From assembly GCA_963701675.1 (NCBI GenBank), contig OY969623.1, forward strand, positions 5,580,001 to 5,644,000: a stretch of 64,000 nt of DNA. The letters run 5' to 3'. The stretch is from G963701675 sp963701675 (GTDB lineage: Bacteria; Planctomycetota; Planctomycetia; Gemmatales; Gemmataceae). Below the pieces are notes generated by a model that was given only the letters and a program-made list of their open reading frames with translations, was not told where the DNA came from and did not search any database. How positions within the stretch are numbered: position 1 is the first letter of the stretch; every line of letters starts with the position of its first letter. Positions 35,570 to 43,593 of the stretch are shown one piece after another. Position numbers and translations under genes: made by a program.

Positions 35570-36166
35570 GTGGCCATGATTGTTGGTTATCACATCATTT
35601 TCGGAACGTACGGTTTCTGGTTGCCGAATGATCCGCGTGGGTCGTGGTCGGATTTCGTCGGATCGTGGGAACTTTATCGACACGGCGCTGCCACCAAAAC
35701 CGATGAAACGCGCTCGGTCGCTCACCGCGAGCACGATCACGCCAGGCGTCTGGCTGCCAAGCACGCACTCAAATATCCCGCAGTTACCCTCACGGGTATT
35801 CAGGCTCGTGCAGTGACTAACGGATTCGCGAAATACGTATCTCGGCACGGAGTAGAGGTCTGGGCATGCGCGATACTGCCGGACCATGTGCATCTCGTGA
35901 TTGGTCGGCCCAAGATCAAAGTGGAGCAGTTCGTCATTCAGCTCAAAGGAAATGCAACGCAACAACTCCTTGCGGAAGGAATACATCCGTTCGGTCATCT
36001 GAGGCAAACAAACGACCGACCGCCGAAGTGCTTCGCCCGCGGTGAATGGAAGGTTTTCCTTGATCCGGACGATGTCCCACGAGCCATCCGTTACGTCGAA
36101 AACAATCCAATCAAAGAAGGTTACAGAGCGCAGTGCTGGTCCTTCGTCACACCGTTTTTTGGTTAG
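35570..36166 (+). CDS. REP-associated tyrosine transposase (RAYT), IS200-like Y1 family
   Basis: A 198-residue single-domain HUH nuclease. The catalytic pair is in AILPDHVHLVIG (H-x-H). The tyrosine is probably in AIRYVENNPIKEGY, the usual tail of RAYTs. The start of the domain (YHIIFGTYGFWLPNDPRGSW) is also typical. Such enzymes cut and join single-stranded DNA at REP palindromes and spread them. Paired REP units lie 6 bp upstream and across its stop. The TAG stop is itself formed by the first bases of the 3' REP. It has no second ORF or terminal repeats, so it is not an autonomous IS200/IS605 element. Confidence 0.88.
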   Translation: MAMIVGYHIIFGTYGFWLPNDPRGSWSDFVGSWELYRHGAATKTDETRSVAHREHDHARRLAAKHALKYPAVTLTGIQARAVTNGFAKYVSRHGVEVWACAILPDHVHLVIGRPKIKVEQFVIQLKGNATQQLLAEGIHPFGHLRQTNDRPPKCFARGEWKVFLDPDDVPRAIRYVENNPIKEGYRAQCWSFVTPFFG

Positions 36167-36240
36167 CCGCGACGCGCAGTCTTCGGAGCGGAGCGCGGAC
36201 GTCGACGCGCTCCGCTCCGAAGACTCCGCGTCGCGGCTAA
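36163..36240. repeat. Paired REP palindrome 3' of the RAYT gene
   Basis: Two 35-bp arms around an 8-bp centre, nearly identical to the unit at 35484-35563. The left arm contains the RAYT stop (TAG 36164-36166). The right arm contains the stop of the DUF1559 gene on the other strand (36237-36239). Confidence 0.92.
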
Positions 36241-36896
36241 TCCAGACTCGGCGGCTCACCGCCGTTTCGTGTGAATGCAGGGCGCATTACGCTGTCCGAG
36301 GCCTCACCCCTCACGAAGAACGCCGCGCTGTCGGCACGCGCGATATTAAAACCCTTCAGCCGATTCGAGCCGAAGAGGCTGAATCGGCCGTCGCTCTGAA
36401 ATATTCCTCCCAATGCCGGTAACGGTCCGTCCGGCACGTACAGGAGATCGGCCGGTTTCGTCCATGGCACGGCCTCGAGGGCCTCCGCAAGCAGCAAGGT
36501 GTTGGCGATGCCGTCCGGGAAATCGTCGGGTGATCGCAGCGTGGATCTTTCCTCAAAGGCAGTGCCTGGTCCAGTTGCTGCTTGGTAGAAGGTCGTGAAC
36601 GGTTCGACCACGAGGTCGTCGATTCTAGGAGGAGCAAACACCTGCGGCATGCGCGCCAAAAGCTTCTTGTTGTAGGCGCTATCCCACGGCTCATCCAGCC
36701 TAAAGTGCCGGTAGAGATCCTCTTCCCCCACGTGGGGAAGTACAAGGACTCGCCAACTGTAGAGAGGCTGACCATCGGAACCCCGAACCGTAGCCGGGGG
36801 CAAGTAACCGTGTTTGTCTTGGTAAGCCTCGATAGCCATTGCAAGTTGCCTAAGGTTATTACGCGACACCGTCCGGCTCGCTGCGTCGCGCACCAT
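36237..36896 (-). CDS. DUF1559 protein, C-terminal part (split by an in-frame TGA)
   Basis: A 219-residue DUF1559 core: MVRDAASRTVSRNNLRQLAM, YSWRVLVLPHVGEEDLYRHF, WDSAYNKKLLARMP and an NTLLLAEALEAVPWTKPADL display end. It starts at ATG 36896, directly after a TGA in the same frame at 36897-36899. Reading across gives LLPHV-stop-MVRDAASR, matching the family consensus LLPxVQxVRxAAxR position by position. The two pieces are therefore probably one protein of 311 residues broken by a nonsense codon or sequencing error. The 3' stop lies in the REP palindrome. Confidence 0.75.
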   Translation of the reverse strand: MVRDAASRTVSRNNLRQLAMAIEAYQDKHGYLPPATVRGSDGQPLYSWRVLVLPHVGEEDLYRHFRLDEPWDSAYNKKLLARMPQVFAPPRIDDLVVEPFTTFYQAATGPGTAFEERSTLRSPDDFPDGIANTLLLAEALEAVPWTKPADLLYVPDGPLPALGGIFQSDGRFSLFGSNRLKGFNIARADSAAFFVRGEASDSVMRPAFTRNGGEPPSLD

Positions 36897-37172
36897 TCAG
36901 ACATGCGGCAGGAGTATAAACCCCAGCCAAAGACTCCCGACAGGCAGTCCCACTCCCCAAGCGGCGAGTCCTTTGCCTTGCCAGCGATGCGGGTTTCGCC
37001 CTACTTCGCGCCATCCCTGGATGCCGAGTGCAATCGCGAACACCGTGCAACCAAGCAGCACCAAGAGATAAGCGTCGGATCGGAAGGCAACGGCCAGGAA
37101 CCCGGCGACTATCGCGGTGAGGCCCAGGACGAACGCGGCGACACACTTTCGGCTAGTTCGTAGGGTTTGCAT
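36897..37172 (-). CDS. Membrane N-terminal part of the split DUF1559 protein
   Basis: 91 residues with two or three hydrophobic segments (CVAAFVLGLTAIVAGFLAV, LLVLLGCTVFAIALGIQGW, VGLPVGSLWLGFILLP), similar in layout to DUF4190-like membrane leaders. It ends LLPHV then TGA, and the DUF1559 core follows in the same frame without a gap. It may also work as a small membrane protein by itself. The canonical prepilin motif is absent, so anchoring would be by these spans. Confidence 0.6.
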   Translation of the reverse strand: MQTLRTSRKCVAAFVLGLTAIVAGFLAVAFRSDAYLLVLLGCTVFAIALGIQGWREVGRNPHRWQGKGLAAWGVGLPVGSLWLGFILLPHV

Positions 37173-37185
37173 TGTGGTTCAGAAT

Positions 37186-37246
37186 GTAGTTGTCAGTTGC
37201 CAGTCGTCTCAGAACTGACAACTGACAACTAACAACTGACAACTAC
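37186..37246. repeat. Inverted repeat with AACTGACAACT tandem units
   Basis: Outer arms GTAGTTGTCAGTT and AACTGACAACTAC. The right side carries three or four tandem ACTGACAACT-type units. It ends one base before the HNH gene stop and fills most of the gap to the DUF1559 membrane gene. It may act as a transcription end or a dispersed repeat. Confidence 0.8.
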
Positions 37247-37882
37247 TTACTTCAGCTCCACCGACCAGTACGCGTTTTCCAGGAACGTCTTCCAGGACTG
37301 GTACTTCTTGTGGGTGAGCTTCAGGTTCAGCATGGGGCTGCGCTTCGGCTTCTCGGGCTTACGCACCAGGGACAGGTGGGCCTGTTTCGGAGTCCGACCG
37401 CCCTTGCGCACGTTGCAACTGACGCAGGCGCAAACGATGTTCTCCCACGTGTTGCTGCCGCCCTGGCTACGCGGAATCACGTGGTCGAGGCTTAGTTCTG
37501 AAGTGGGGAACTTCTTGCCGCAGTATTGGCACTGGTTGTTGTCGCGCGCGAAGATGTTGCGGCGATTGAACTTCACCGTTTGCTTGGGCAGCTTCTCATA
37601 GGTCAACAGGCGAATGACACGCGGCACTTGGATCTCGCTGCTTACGGTGCGGACCCAGTCGTCATCCTCCTCGCGGAAGTAGCGCGCGCGGTATTCGCTG
37701 ACTTCGCGCCAGGTGGCGAAGTCATAGGTAGCGAACTGGCCGTCCTCCATGTTCACCACTTCGCACAGGTCCTTGCAGAGCAGACAAAAAGCGCGCCGTA
37801 CCGAGATGATGTGCACCGCCATGAAGAGCTTGTTCAAGACGAGCACGCTCGATTCGAGGGCCGAAGTGTGGCTAGAACTCAT
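37247..37882 (-). CDS. HNH endonuclease family protein
   Basis: ATG 37882 (AAGGAGCGG 5 nt upstream) gives 211 residues. The C-terminal half carries CQYCGKKFPTSELSLDHVIP, then NIVCACVSCNVRKGGRTP: the two Cys pairs of the zinc ribbon and the His-Asn of an HNH nuclease. The N-terminal half (SVLVLNKLFMAVHIISVRRA) is the small domain typical of stand-alone bacterial HNH proteins of this type. They are widespread single genes with an unclear substrate. No restriction or phage genes lie next to it. Confidence 0.88.
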   Translation of the reverse strand: MSSSHTSALESSVLVLNKLFMAVHIISVRRAFCLLCKDLCEVVNMEDGQFATYDFATWREVSEYRARYFREEDDDWVRTVSSEIQVPRVIRLLTYEKLPKQTVKFNRRNIFARDNNQCQYCGKKFPTSELSLDHVIPRSQGGSNTWENIVCACVSCNVRKGGRTPKQAHLSLVRKPEKPKRSPMLNLKLTHKKYQSWKTFLENAYWSVELK

Positions 37883-38089
37883 ACCGCTCCTTCGCGCTGG
37901 GAGACTTATTGCAGCGGCAACCCAAACCGCTGCTCCCCAAGTACGACGCCTCAAAGGCAGGCCGGGTTCGAATTCCGATTATATTAGCAGGTGTCCGGGC
38001 CAAGTAGCAAGCGCCAAGGCTGATCCAATACCCCCAACTTCCGCGAAGATTTGATGAGTGCGGGATCAGGGCGGCGCCGGTACGTCCGC

Positions 38090-38545
38090 TTACTTTCCGC
38101 CCGCAGGGGATGGCTTGCGACCGGGCAGATCGAAGTCGAACTCATTACGGCCTGGTTCAACGGTTCGGATGAGCGTGGTCCGCTCGTTGTACTCGGGCGG
38201 AACGGCCTCTTCGGTCTCGTCCATAAAAAGGCCCGGCCGCATTGGGTTGGCGACCCTGCGGCCGGTCGGACGCGGGCCTCGGATCGAGACACGGTTCTTC
38301 CCGACGGTGACACCGGATGCTTTTTCGATGCGGTAGATGCCATCCTTTATTTCGGCGCCCGAGGTTGGGCCCTGGCCTTCGAGTGGCGTGAAGTCAATGC
38401 GGCCGTTGAACGGCGAGCCATCCACCTTTACGGCGCCAAAAACCAACGCCCGCTGAGGCCCCGCGTCGCCGCACCCGGCGACGACCAAGAGCCACGCGGC
38501 GAAGCCGGCGAACACCATTCCGGAGGCTGGCAATCGAATCTTCAC
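38090..38545 (-). CDS. Putative lipoprotein with a carboxypeptidase-regulatory-like domain
   Basis: 151 residues with a lipoprotein signal peptide ending LLVVAGCG (lipobox cysteine). The mature part (ALVFGAVKVDGSPFNGRIDF, then PRPTGRR and RTLIRTVEPGRNEFDFDLPG-like strands) resembles small beta-sandwich transthyretin-like lipoproteins common in this phylum. It likely sits on the outer surface of the cytoplasmic membrane. Function unknown. The next gene upstream is an FG-GAP protein, 24 bp away. Confidence 0.65.
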   Translation of the reverse strand: MKIRLPASGMVFAGFAAWLLVVAGCGDAGPQRALVFGAVKVDGSPFNGRIDFTPLEGQGPTSGAEIKDGIYRIEKASGVTVGKNRVSIRGPRPTGRRVANPMRPGLFMDETEEAVPPEYNERTTLIRTVEPGRNEFDFDLPGRKPSPAGGK

Positions 38546-38569
38546 GGTTTACGCGCTCCACACCGCGCG

Positions 38570-38680
38570 TCAGTAGCTCCCCACGACCTCGCCGGCGTCG
38601 ATGGAGCCGAGCGCCTGCCACGTTGCCAGACTGATGTCTTGACTGAAAAAATGCAAGGAACCGTCGGCGAACACGATGTT
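38570..38680. repeat. Direct duplication of a DUF1559 3' end, copy 1
   Basis: A 111-bp stretch that is about 90 percent identical, by eye, to 40045-40155, in the same orientation and reading frame. Both encode SLATWQALGSIDAGEV. Copy 2 belongs to a true DUF1559 gene, so copy 1 was probably added to the FG-GAP gene by recombination. Confidence 0.85.
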
Positions 38681-39988
38681 TCGCGGAAAATGCAGGGCTG
38701 GTGTGAGAGGCGGCATTCCCTTTCTCGGCACCTCGATTTCGAATTGGCCGGCAACGATTATCTGTTGGCTATGTCGGTTCGGCCCCCATGGCACTCGTGC
38801 GAAAGCTGCGCTCGGACTGAGCATGGCGTGGCCGGCCGAGGCGCTGGGAGACGGATCGGCGCCGACATCATAGATCGGCGGAGTCGGTGCCGGCCAGCCC
38901 CTGTCGTTTAATAGCACGTTCACCGTGCCGGCAAATGACGCCGCCTGAATCAACTCGGGATAGCGATCGTTATTGAGGTCGGCCGCTTTGAGGAAGTAAC
39001 CAGCGCCGCCCGCTGGGTAGCCGACATGCGTTTGAAAGTCACCGTTGCCGAGTCCAAACAGCACCTTCACTTGTGGGGTGACGGGACTGTTCACTGCGAT
39101 ATCAAGGCGGCGATCGCGATTGTAATCGGCAATGGCCAATGCCCAGGGAGCATCGCCGGCGTTGAACACTTGGAGGGCCTGTAAGGTGCCGTCGCCGTTG
39201 CCTAGATGAACACCCAGCAGTTTCGCGGTAATACAGCCAGTTGACACATCAAGCCTGCCATCACGGTTGAAATCGGCTAAGGCTAACATGCGAGGGCCGC
39301 CGCAAGTAATAAAAGTCCATGGGGGTTTGAAACTACCGTCACGACGGTTCAAATAAATGCTCACCGCATTTGCGGGCCCATGAGTTAATACGAGATCGGA
39401 CCACCCGTCCCCATTGAAGTCGCCGGTCTGAATATCGCCGGGGCTTGTCGTGCCGCTATAGGCCACCGGGGTCTGCAAGGTGCCATCGCCGTTGCCAAGC
39501 GACACACGCAAGGGGTACGGACTGTTGTAGCTCGCCCCCAGATCGAGATTGCCGTCGTGGTTGAAATCGGCCACCGCGACGTTCCACGCTATCGCACTCG
39601 AGATGATTGGGCTTTGGAACGTTCCGTCACCGTTGCCGAGGATTACGCTAGTGGGAGTGCCGCCTCTCACGATGTCGGGATGGGAATCGTTGTTAAGATC
39701 GGCAATCGTGAAGCCGTGGGATGCCGTGGGGCTGCTGTATTTGGTCTCGGTTCCCAGGGCGCCGGTGCAGTCGCCCAAGAGCACGCTGATGTAATAAGCG
39801 GATTGGTGGTTGGCCACGACATCCTGGCAGCCATCGTGATTGAGGTCGGCCGCCTCCACGGTTTCCGGGTGCGAAGCCCAATAACCCACCGGCGGCAGAA
39901 AGCTGGGCATGTCCCGGCTTTCGAGGCTCTCCAAGGTCAAGGATCGAAACCAGGCTCGACGCCAGCGTGGATGAGTCGTGTTCCGCAT
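38570..39988 (-). CDS. Secreted FG-GAP/VCBS-repeat protein with a DUF1559-derived tail
   Basis: ATG 39988 gives 472 residues, starting MRNTTHPRWRRAWFRSLTLE with LESRDMPSFLPP as a relaxed form of the planctomycete LE-x-R-x-LLS motif. Seven or so FG-GAP-type repeats follow (DLNHDGCQDVVANHQS, DFNHDGNLDLGASYNS, DFNGDGWSDLVLTHGP), likely folding as a calcium-binding beta-propeller. The last 45 residues (FADGSLHFFSQDISLATWQA and GSIDAGEVVGSY) are not propeller. They match the end of the DUF1559 protein encoded at 40045 and come from a DNA duplication. The longer frame to 40264 has no signal and is not used. Confidence 0.75.
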   Translation of the reverse strand: MRNTTHPRWRRAWFRSLTLESLESRDMPSFLPPVGYWASHPETVEAADLNHDGCQDVVANHQSAYYISVLLGDCTGALGTETKYSSPTASHGFTIADLNNDSHPDIVRGGTPTSVILGNGDGTFQSPIISSAIAWNVAVADFNHDGNLDLGASYNSPYPLRVSLGNGDGTLQTPVAYSGTTSPGDIQTGDFNGDGWSDLVLTHGPANAVSIYLNRRDGSFKPPWTFITCGGPRMLALADFNRDGRLDVSTGCITAKLLGVHLGNGDGTLQALQVFNAGDAPWALAIADYNRDRRLDIAVNSPVTPQVKVLFGLGNGDFQTHVGYPAGGAGYFLKAADLNNDRYPELIQAASFAGTVNVLLNDRGWPAPTPPIYDVGADPSPSASAGHAMLSPSAAFARVPWGPNRHSQQIIVAGQFEIEVPRKGMPPLTPALHFPRNIVFADGSLHFFSQDISLATWQALGSIDAGEVVGSY

Positions 39989-40892
39989 GGTGTGTTCTTT
40001 GGTAAATGAAAAGTGCATTGGGTGTCCTCCGAACACACCGCGTGTCAGTAGCTCCCCGCGACCTCGCCGGCGTCGATGGAGCCGAGCGCCTGCCACGTTG
40101 CCAGACTGATGTTTTGATTGACGAAATGCACGGAACCGTCGGCGAACACGACGTTCACCCCACCCGGGTGTCGGCTGCGCACCGCCGCGGTGTCGTGAGT
40201 GCCGTCGGAGCCGCTCGACAGCACCGAGGGCAGGTTTTGCTCCGGGTAGCTTGAGGTCGGCCAACTGGGGTGAAGCGAATCGGGGTTCGGAGCGTTGGGG
40301 GTGAATTGGGTGTAGATCTGGCTGCTGCCGGCATGATCATACCAAACCACACCGCGGATATCGTATTCGACTTTCACTCCCGTGAGATATTCGCCCAGTG
40401 CCATGGTGCTGCTCGTTCCGTCGGTGATTTCGGCCAGGCGCGCTCCAAAGTTCCAGCCGAAAGCGTGCCGGACATTCTTGGCGACTGCCCAGGGCAGGTT
40501 GCCGCCGTACGTCTTGTCGCCGAAGAACGCAAGGTAGTTCGAGACGGCAAAAGTGCCATGAGTTCCCCAGGGTTTCGGCGAACCGCCCAACCCATCGGCC
40601 GGGCACAGGAACACGGGCACCACTAGGGACGTCGGCGCGCCAGGCCCTTGTGAGTTCGCGTTGTCGAACCACTGGGCCGCTCCCGTGCTGGGTGGCAAGG
40701 TGAAGTCGTATGCCGTGTAGGCGTTGTTCTGCTCCACATAGGGATACAGCCGCAGCGCCCAGGTGATGCGGGGGAACCACCATGAGTAAGATTGGCTGGG
40801 AGTTGGGTAACCGGTATTCTCGGAGCCTAGGGGAAATCGACCCCTATTGTCGTGGAAAGCCGTGAGGGCCAAACCGAGTTGTTTTAGAGCCT

Positions 40893-41704
40893 CTAACAAA
40901 ATGACCCAACCAAGCACTTGTAGCAGATCAAGCTACATCCCAACGTAAGGAATGCTCGATGAATGTCGGCGCGACGTTCGTAGCGGACACGCAAGCGACG
41001 ATATTGATGCAGCCAACTCAGCGTCCGTTCGACGACCCACCGGAATACCCCCAGTCCGCTGCCGTGTTCGGCACCGCGCTTGGCCAGCACCGGCGTGATA
41101 CCGCGTCTACGCAGTTCCTTGCGATGCGGTTCCGAATGGTAAGCCCGATCACCCTGAACCCGTTGCGGCCGATGACGAGGTCGGCCGGGCTTCCCGCCGA
41201 TCGACGGGATCGCATCGACCAACGTCAGCAGTTGGGTCACGTCGTGACGATTCGCGGCACTGACCTGGGCTGCCAACGGAATGCCGTTGGCGTCCGTGAC
41301 CACATGGTGTTTCGAGCCTTTTTTGCGGCGATCGGTGGGGTTGGGGCCGGTGTCCGCCCCCCAAAAACGGCGCGCACGGACGCGGAATCCGCAACCGCGC
41401 GAGACCAATCGATCTTGTCGGCCTCGCGCAACTTGGCCAACATAACCCGGTGGAGTTTGTCCCAGACGCCGAGCCGTCCCCAATCGCGCAGGCGTCGCCA
41501 GCAAGTCATCCCACTGCCGCAACCAAGTTCCTGCGGCAGATACTCCCAGGGAATGCCCGTTTGGAGCACGAAGAGAATGCCCGTCAGAGCCTGTCGATTG
41601 CCGATGGGCTTGCGACCTGGAAATCGTCGTCGTCGGGGCTTGGCCTTCGGAAGATGGGGTTCGAGTTCCGCCCATAACGAATCGTCCAGCAGTACCTTGG
41701 CCAT
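40893..41704 (-). CDS. IS5-family DDE transposase made by -1 frameshifting
   Basis: Starts at ATG 41704 (AAGGAGG upstream). The first frame covers MAKVLLDDSLWAELEPHLPK, the WR-rich DNA-binding region and the first catalytic Asp (RAVADSASVRA). It would stop at 41237. At the A-AAA-AAG heptamer (41318-41324) a -1 slip moves to the second frame. That frame encodes SKHHVVTDANGIPLAAQVSA (second Asp) and WVVERTLSWLHQYRRLRVRY (Glu), ending at 40893. The fused product is about 271 residues, a normal size for the IS427 group. It cuts and inserts the element by a DDE mechanism. Confidence 0.88.
41318..41324 (-). promoter_or_regulatory. -1 ribosomal frameshift slippery site A-AAA-AAG
   Basis: On the minus strand the zero frame reads gcA AAA AAG. 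Slipping by one gives AAA AAA G, exactly the frame that continues the transposase. This is the classic slippery heptamer used by IS elements. Confidence 0.85.
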
Positions 41705-42065
41705 GATCGTACCTCCTTGTACGCCCATGACATTAACAACCGTAACTGTTTCGACCTAGGTCATTTTGTTAGGCGCTCTTAGATTGTTCTTGCACCTTAC
41801 ACGCGCGGCCGCTTCTCGCACTCGCTGTACGGCCGGCAATAACAACGCGATTAACACGCCGATTATGGCAATGACGACGAGCAGCTCAATGAGGGTGAAC
41901 GCGGCTCGTTCACTTCGCCTTCCAGAGATGAAGCAGGCGGGCGTGCCCACGAATGGCACTTCCTAAAAGGGTTAAAGGGAGGAATGCGGTCGCGCTGCCC
42001 ACTATCAGCGCCGCCTATTGTAGGCATCGCCGCTTGCCCAAGTCAAGCAAGTCGTAGTGTCTCAA

Positions 42066-42154
42066 ATTGGGTGGCACGCCCGGAGTCTTCGACGGGCGTG
42101 GATACCGCAGCCCGCAATCACGCCCTTCGAGGACTCAGGGCGTGCCACCCAAAT
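42066..42154. repeat. Imperfect palindrome, GGGTGGCACGCCC type
   Basis: Outer arms ATTGGGTGGCACGCCC and its complement, with a second inner pair (GAGTCTTCGACGGGCGTG against CACGCCCTTCGAGGACTC, imperfect). It lies in the otherwise empty stretch 41960-42202 upstream of the interrupted DUF1559 gene, where I see no gene. It is similar in size to a REP pair. Confidence 0.8.
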
Positions 42155-42202
42155 AGCGCTGGCCTTCAAACCGAGACACCACCGATTGCTGAATCATAGG
42201 CG

Positions 42203-42340
42203 CTAGTGCAAATCACTGTCGTCCAAGTCAGCCGTCATCAGCACGGCGAGGCGGTTCGGCGGTGCAGGTATCGGCGACGATTGTACCTCGAACGACCCGA
42301 TGTCAACCGTGCCGTTGACGATCCACGGCGTCAGCCGTCC
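42203..42340 (-). pseudogene. Remnant of a beta-helix (choice-of-anchor) protein C-terminus
   Basis: On the minus strand an open stretch reads TPWIVNGTVDIGSFEVQSSP, then NRLAVLMTADLDDSDLH and a stop. The gene at 43772-45136 has the same segment as RIVNGTVDIGAFEVQSTG, then LFLVTADIED. No start or beta-helix part remains. It is therefore a leftover of a related gene or of a local duplication. Confidence 0.75.
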
Positions 42341-42367
42341 TGATCCTCGGCTTTAGAGAGAAAAGTC

Positions 42368-43270
42368 CTAATAGGCGCTCGCGTCAATCGCCTTTCCGTC
42401 CGCGATATTGCCCAGATACATGAATGCAAACGGATCGATGCCATACCGAATGCGATGTACAGAGCCATCGACAAATGCGGCGTGAAAAATGCCGATGTGC
42501 GAAGCACCGAAAACACCCACGAGGTTGTTTTGCGTGTTGGGGCCCGTGTCCACGTAGTCGGGCACCGGAAGCCATTGAGGGTCAAGAGCGCCATCCGTGT
42601 GGCGAATGGTGTCGTGGTCCCAGCCGGCCGTGTAGCCTTCATTGTCGTCGGCTTGCCACGTGCCCATGTTGGCAAGGTTTAGGTGTTTTTCGGCAACGAG
42701 GAGCGTGTTCGAGAGTCCATCCGTGATCTCGGCGAGGCGATGCGGCGACAACATGCGTACGACGCCCGTGCCTTCCGAATTGCTCGCGGCGTAGTCGCAC
42801 ATCGCCGTTGTGAACGGCGACGGCGAACCGGGGATTTTATTCAAAGTTCCTGGCGGGTACTTGCCTTGTATGGCCGTCATCGGCGCGCGTCGCGCCGGAC
42901 AGAAGAATATAGGATTGGGTGTGCTGACCGCCACGTATGCGCCGGCTTTCCAGACGTTGCCTCCCTCGATATACGACAGAATCGAAAACCCCCAGCCGGT
43001 GTCTTGTTTGGCGCCGACGGAGGGAACGCCGTTGACATACGTCGGCGGATAGTTTGGGGCTCGACCGCCGCCGGGAAGGTAGCCGAGCCCGTCGTTATGG
43101 CTGTGAAACGCGAGCGTAATCTGCTTCAGGTGGTTGCGACATTTGGCGGCGTTCGCCGCCTCGCGCGCCTTCTGCACGGCCGGGAGCAACAAGGCGATCA
43201 GCACACCGATGATGGCGATTACCACAAGGAGTTCAATCAACGTGAACCCGCTGCGTTTGACGGGAAACAT
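42368..43270 (-). CDS. DUF1559 protein with an intact prepilin-type leader
   Basis: A 300-residue complete family member. It has the prepilin site and helix (KRSGFTLIELLVVIAIIG, then LLPAVQKAREAANAAKCRNH) and a core with HNDGLGYLPGGGRAPNYPP. The display domain shows RLAEITDGLSNTLLVAEKHL and FVDGSVHRIRYGI. It is probably exported by a type II secretion-like/pseudopilin system and cleaved by prepilin peptidase. It lies 28 bp from the beta-helix remnant and is divergent from the TA pair at 43330. Confidence 0.88.
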   Translation of the reverse strand: MFPVKRSGFTLIELLVVIAIIGVLIALLLPAVQKAREAANAAKCRNHLKQITLAFHSHNDGLGYLPGGGRAPNYPPTYVNGVPSVGAKQDTGWGFSILSYIEGGNVWKAGAYVAVSTPNPIFFCPARRAPMTAIQGKYPPGTLNKIPGSPSPFTTAMCDYAASNSEGTGVVRMLSPHRLAEITDGLSNTLLVAEKHLNLANMGTWQADDNEGYTAGWDHDTIRHTDGALDPQWLPVPDYVDTGPNTQNNLVGVFGASHIGIFHAAFVDGSVHRIRYGIDPFAFMYLGNIADGKAIDASAY

Positions 43271-43329
43271 AGAAGGCCTCAGGGCGGAGCGATATCGACA
43301 GCTGTCCGGGCGTTTGTTAGCATCACATC

Positions 43330-43593
43330 ATGAGCGAACGCATCGAAGTTGTCCACGAAAATGGGGTTCTCCGCCCCGTTCGTCCACTGCCTCCGGGGGT
43401 GAAAGAAAACGAGCGATATCTTATCACCTTTGAGCATTCGCCTCCTGCTGCGAGCCTCGAAGAAGTCACCGTAGCGACACCTGATCCGCTGTTGGGCGCC
43501 ATGCGGGACGCGGCCGACGAGCTGGATGCCATTGTGGCAGAGGCGATGACGGAGCGCGCGCATCAACCCTGGCGGCTTTCTCCCCGTGAATAA
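43330..43593 (+). CDS. AF2212-like (DUF104) antitoxin
   Basis: 87 residues. The N-terminus IEVVHENGVLRPVRPLPPGV, then ENERYLITFE, fits the small DUF104/AF2212 antitoxin fold. The rest (DAADELDAIVAEAMTERAHQ) is helical and probably contacts the toxin. Its stop overlaps the start of the PIN-domain gene by 8 bp, the typical antitoxin-toxin coupling. Confidence 0.78.
   Translation: MSERIEVVHENGVLRPVRPLPPGVKENERYLITFEHSPPAASLEEVTVATPDPLLGAMRDAADELDAIVAEAMTERAHQPWRLSPRE

Larger units (their letters stand above)
40887..41778 (-). mobile_element. IS5-family insertion sequence (IS427-like), 892 bp
   Basis: Terminal inverted repeats GAGCCTCTAACAAAATGACC (left) and GAGCGCCTAACAAAATGACC (right, on the other strand) match at 18 of 20 positions. 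Direct repeats TTA lie just outside (40884-40886 and 41779-41781), as for TNA targets of the IS427 group. It carries one transposase in two overlapping frames. It has inserted in a DUF1559 gene. The element looks complete and has intact ends and catalytic motifs, so it is recent. Confidence 0.9.
40045..41959 (-). pseudogene. DUF1559 gene interrupted by an IS5-type element
   Basis: The 5' part (41959 down to 41779) encodes a prepilin-like leader, AAFTLIELLVVIAIIGVLIA then LLPAVQRVREAAARVRCKNN-L. The 3' part (40886 down to 40045) continues KQLGLALTAFHDNRGRFPLG and ends with the DUF1559 display domain and SIDAGEVAGSY. Removing the element and one copy of the 3-bp repeat TTA joins NNL to KQLGLAL in frame. 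The product would be a type II secretion-like pseudopilin with a DUF1559 domain. The insertion ends the 5' protein after a few foreign residues (APNKMT), so it is inactive as it stands. Confidence 0.9.

Noticed and set aside
37186..37246. Possible small CRISPR array because of repeated AACTGACAACT units
   Set aside because: Units are adjacent with no spacers and form an inverted repeat. No cas gene is present.
37960..37990. T-arm-like GGGTTCGAATTCC, possible tRNA
   Set aside because: No acceptor or anticodon stem can be formed around it; the surrounding sequence is the leader of the HNH gene.
39989..40264. N-terminal extension of the FG-GAP protein
   Set aside because: It translates the reverse of the DUF1559 3' end and is Arg/Gly-rich without a signal. 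ATG 39988 begins the family-type N-terminus.
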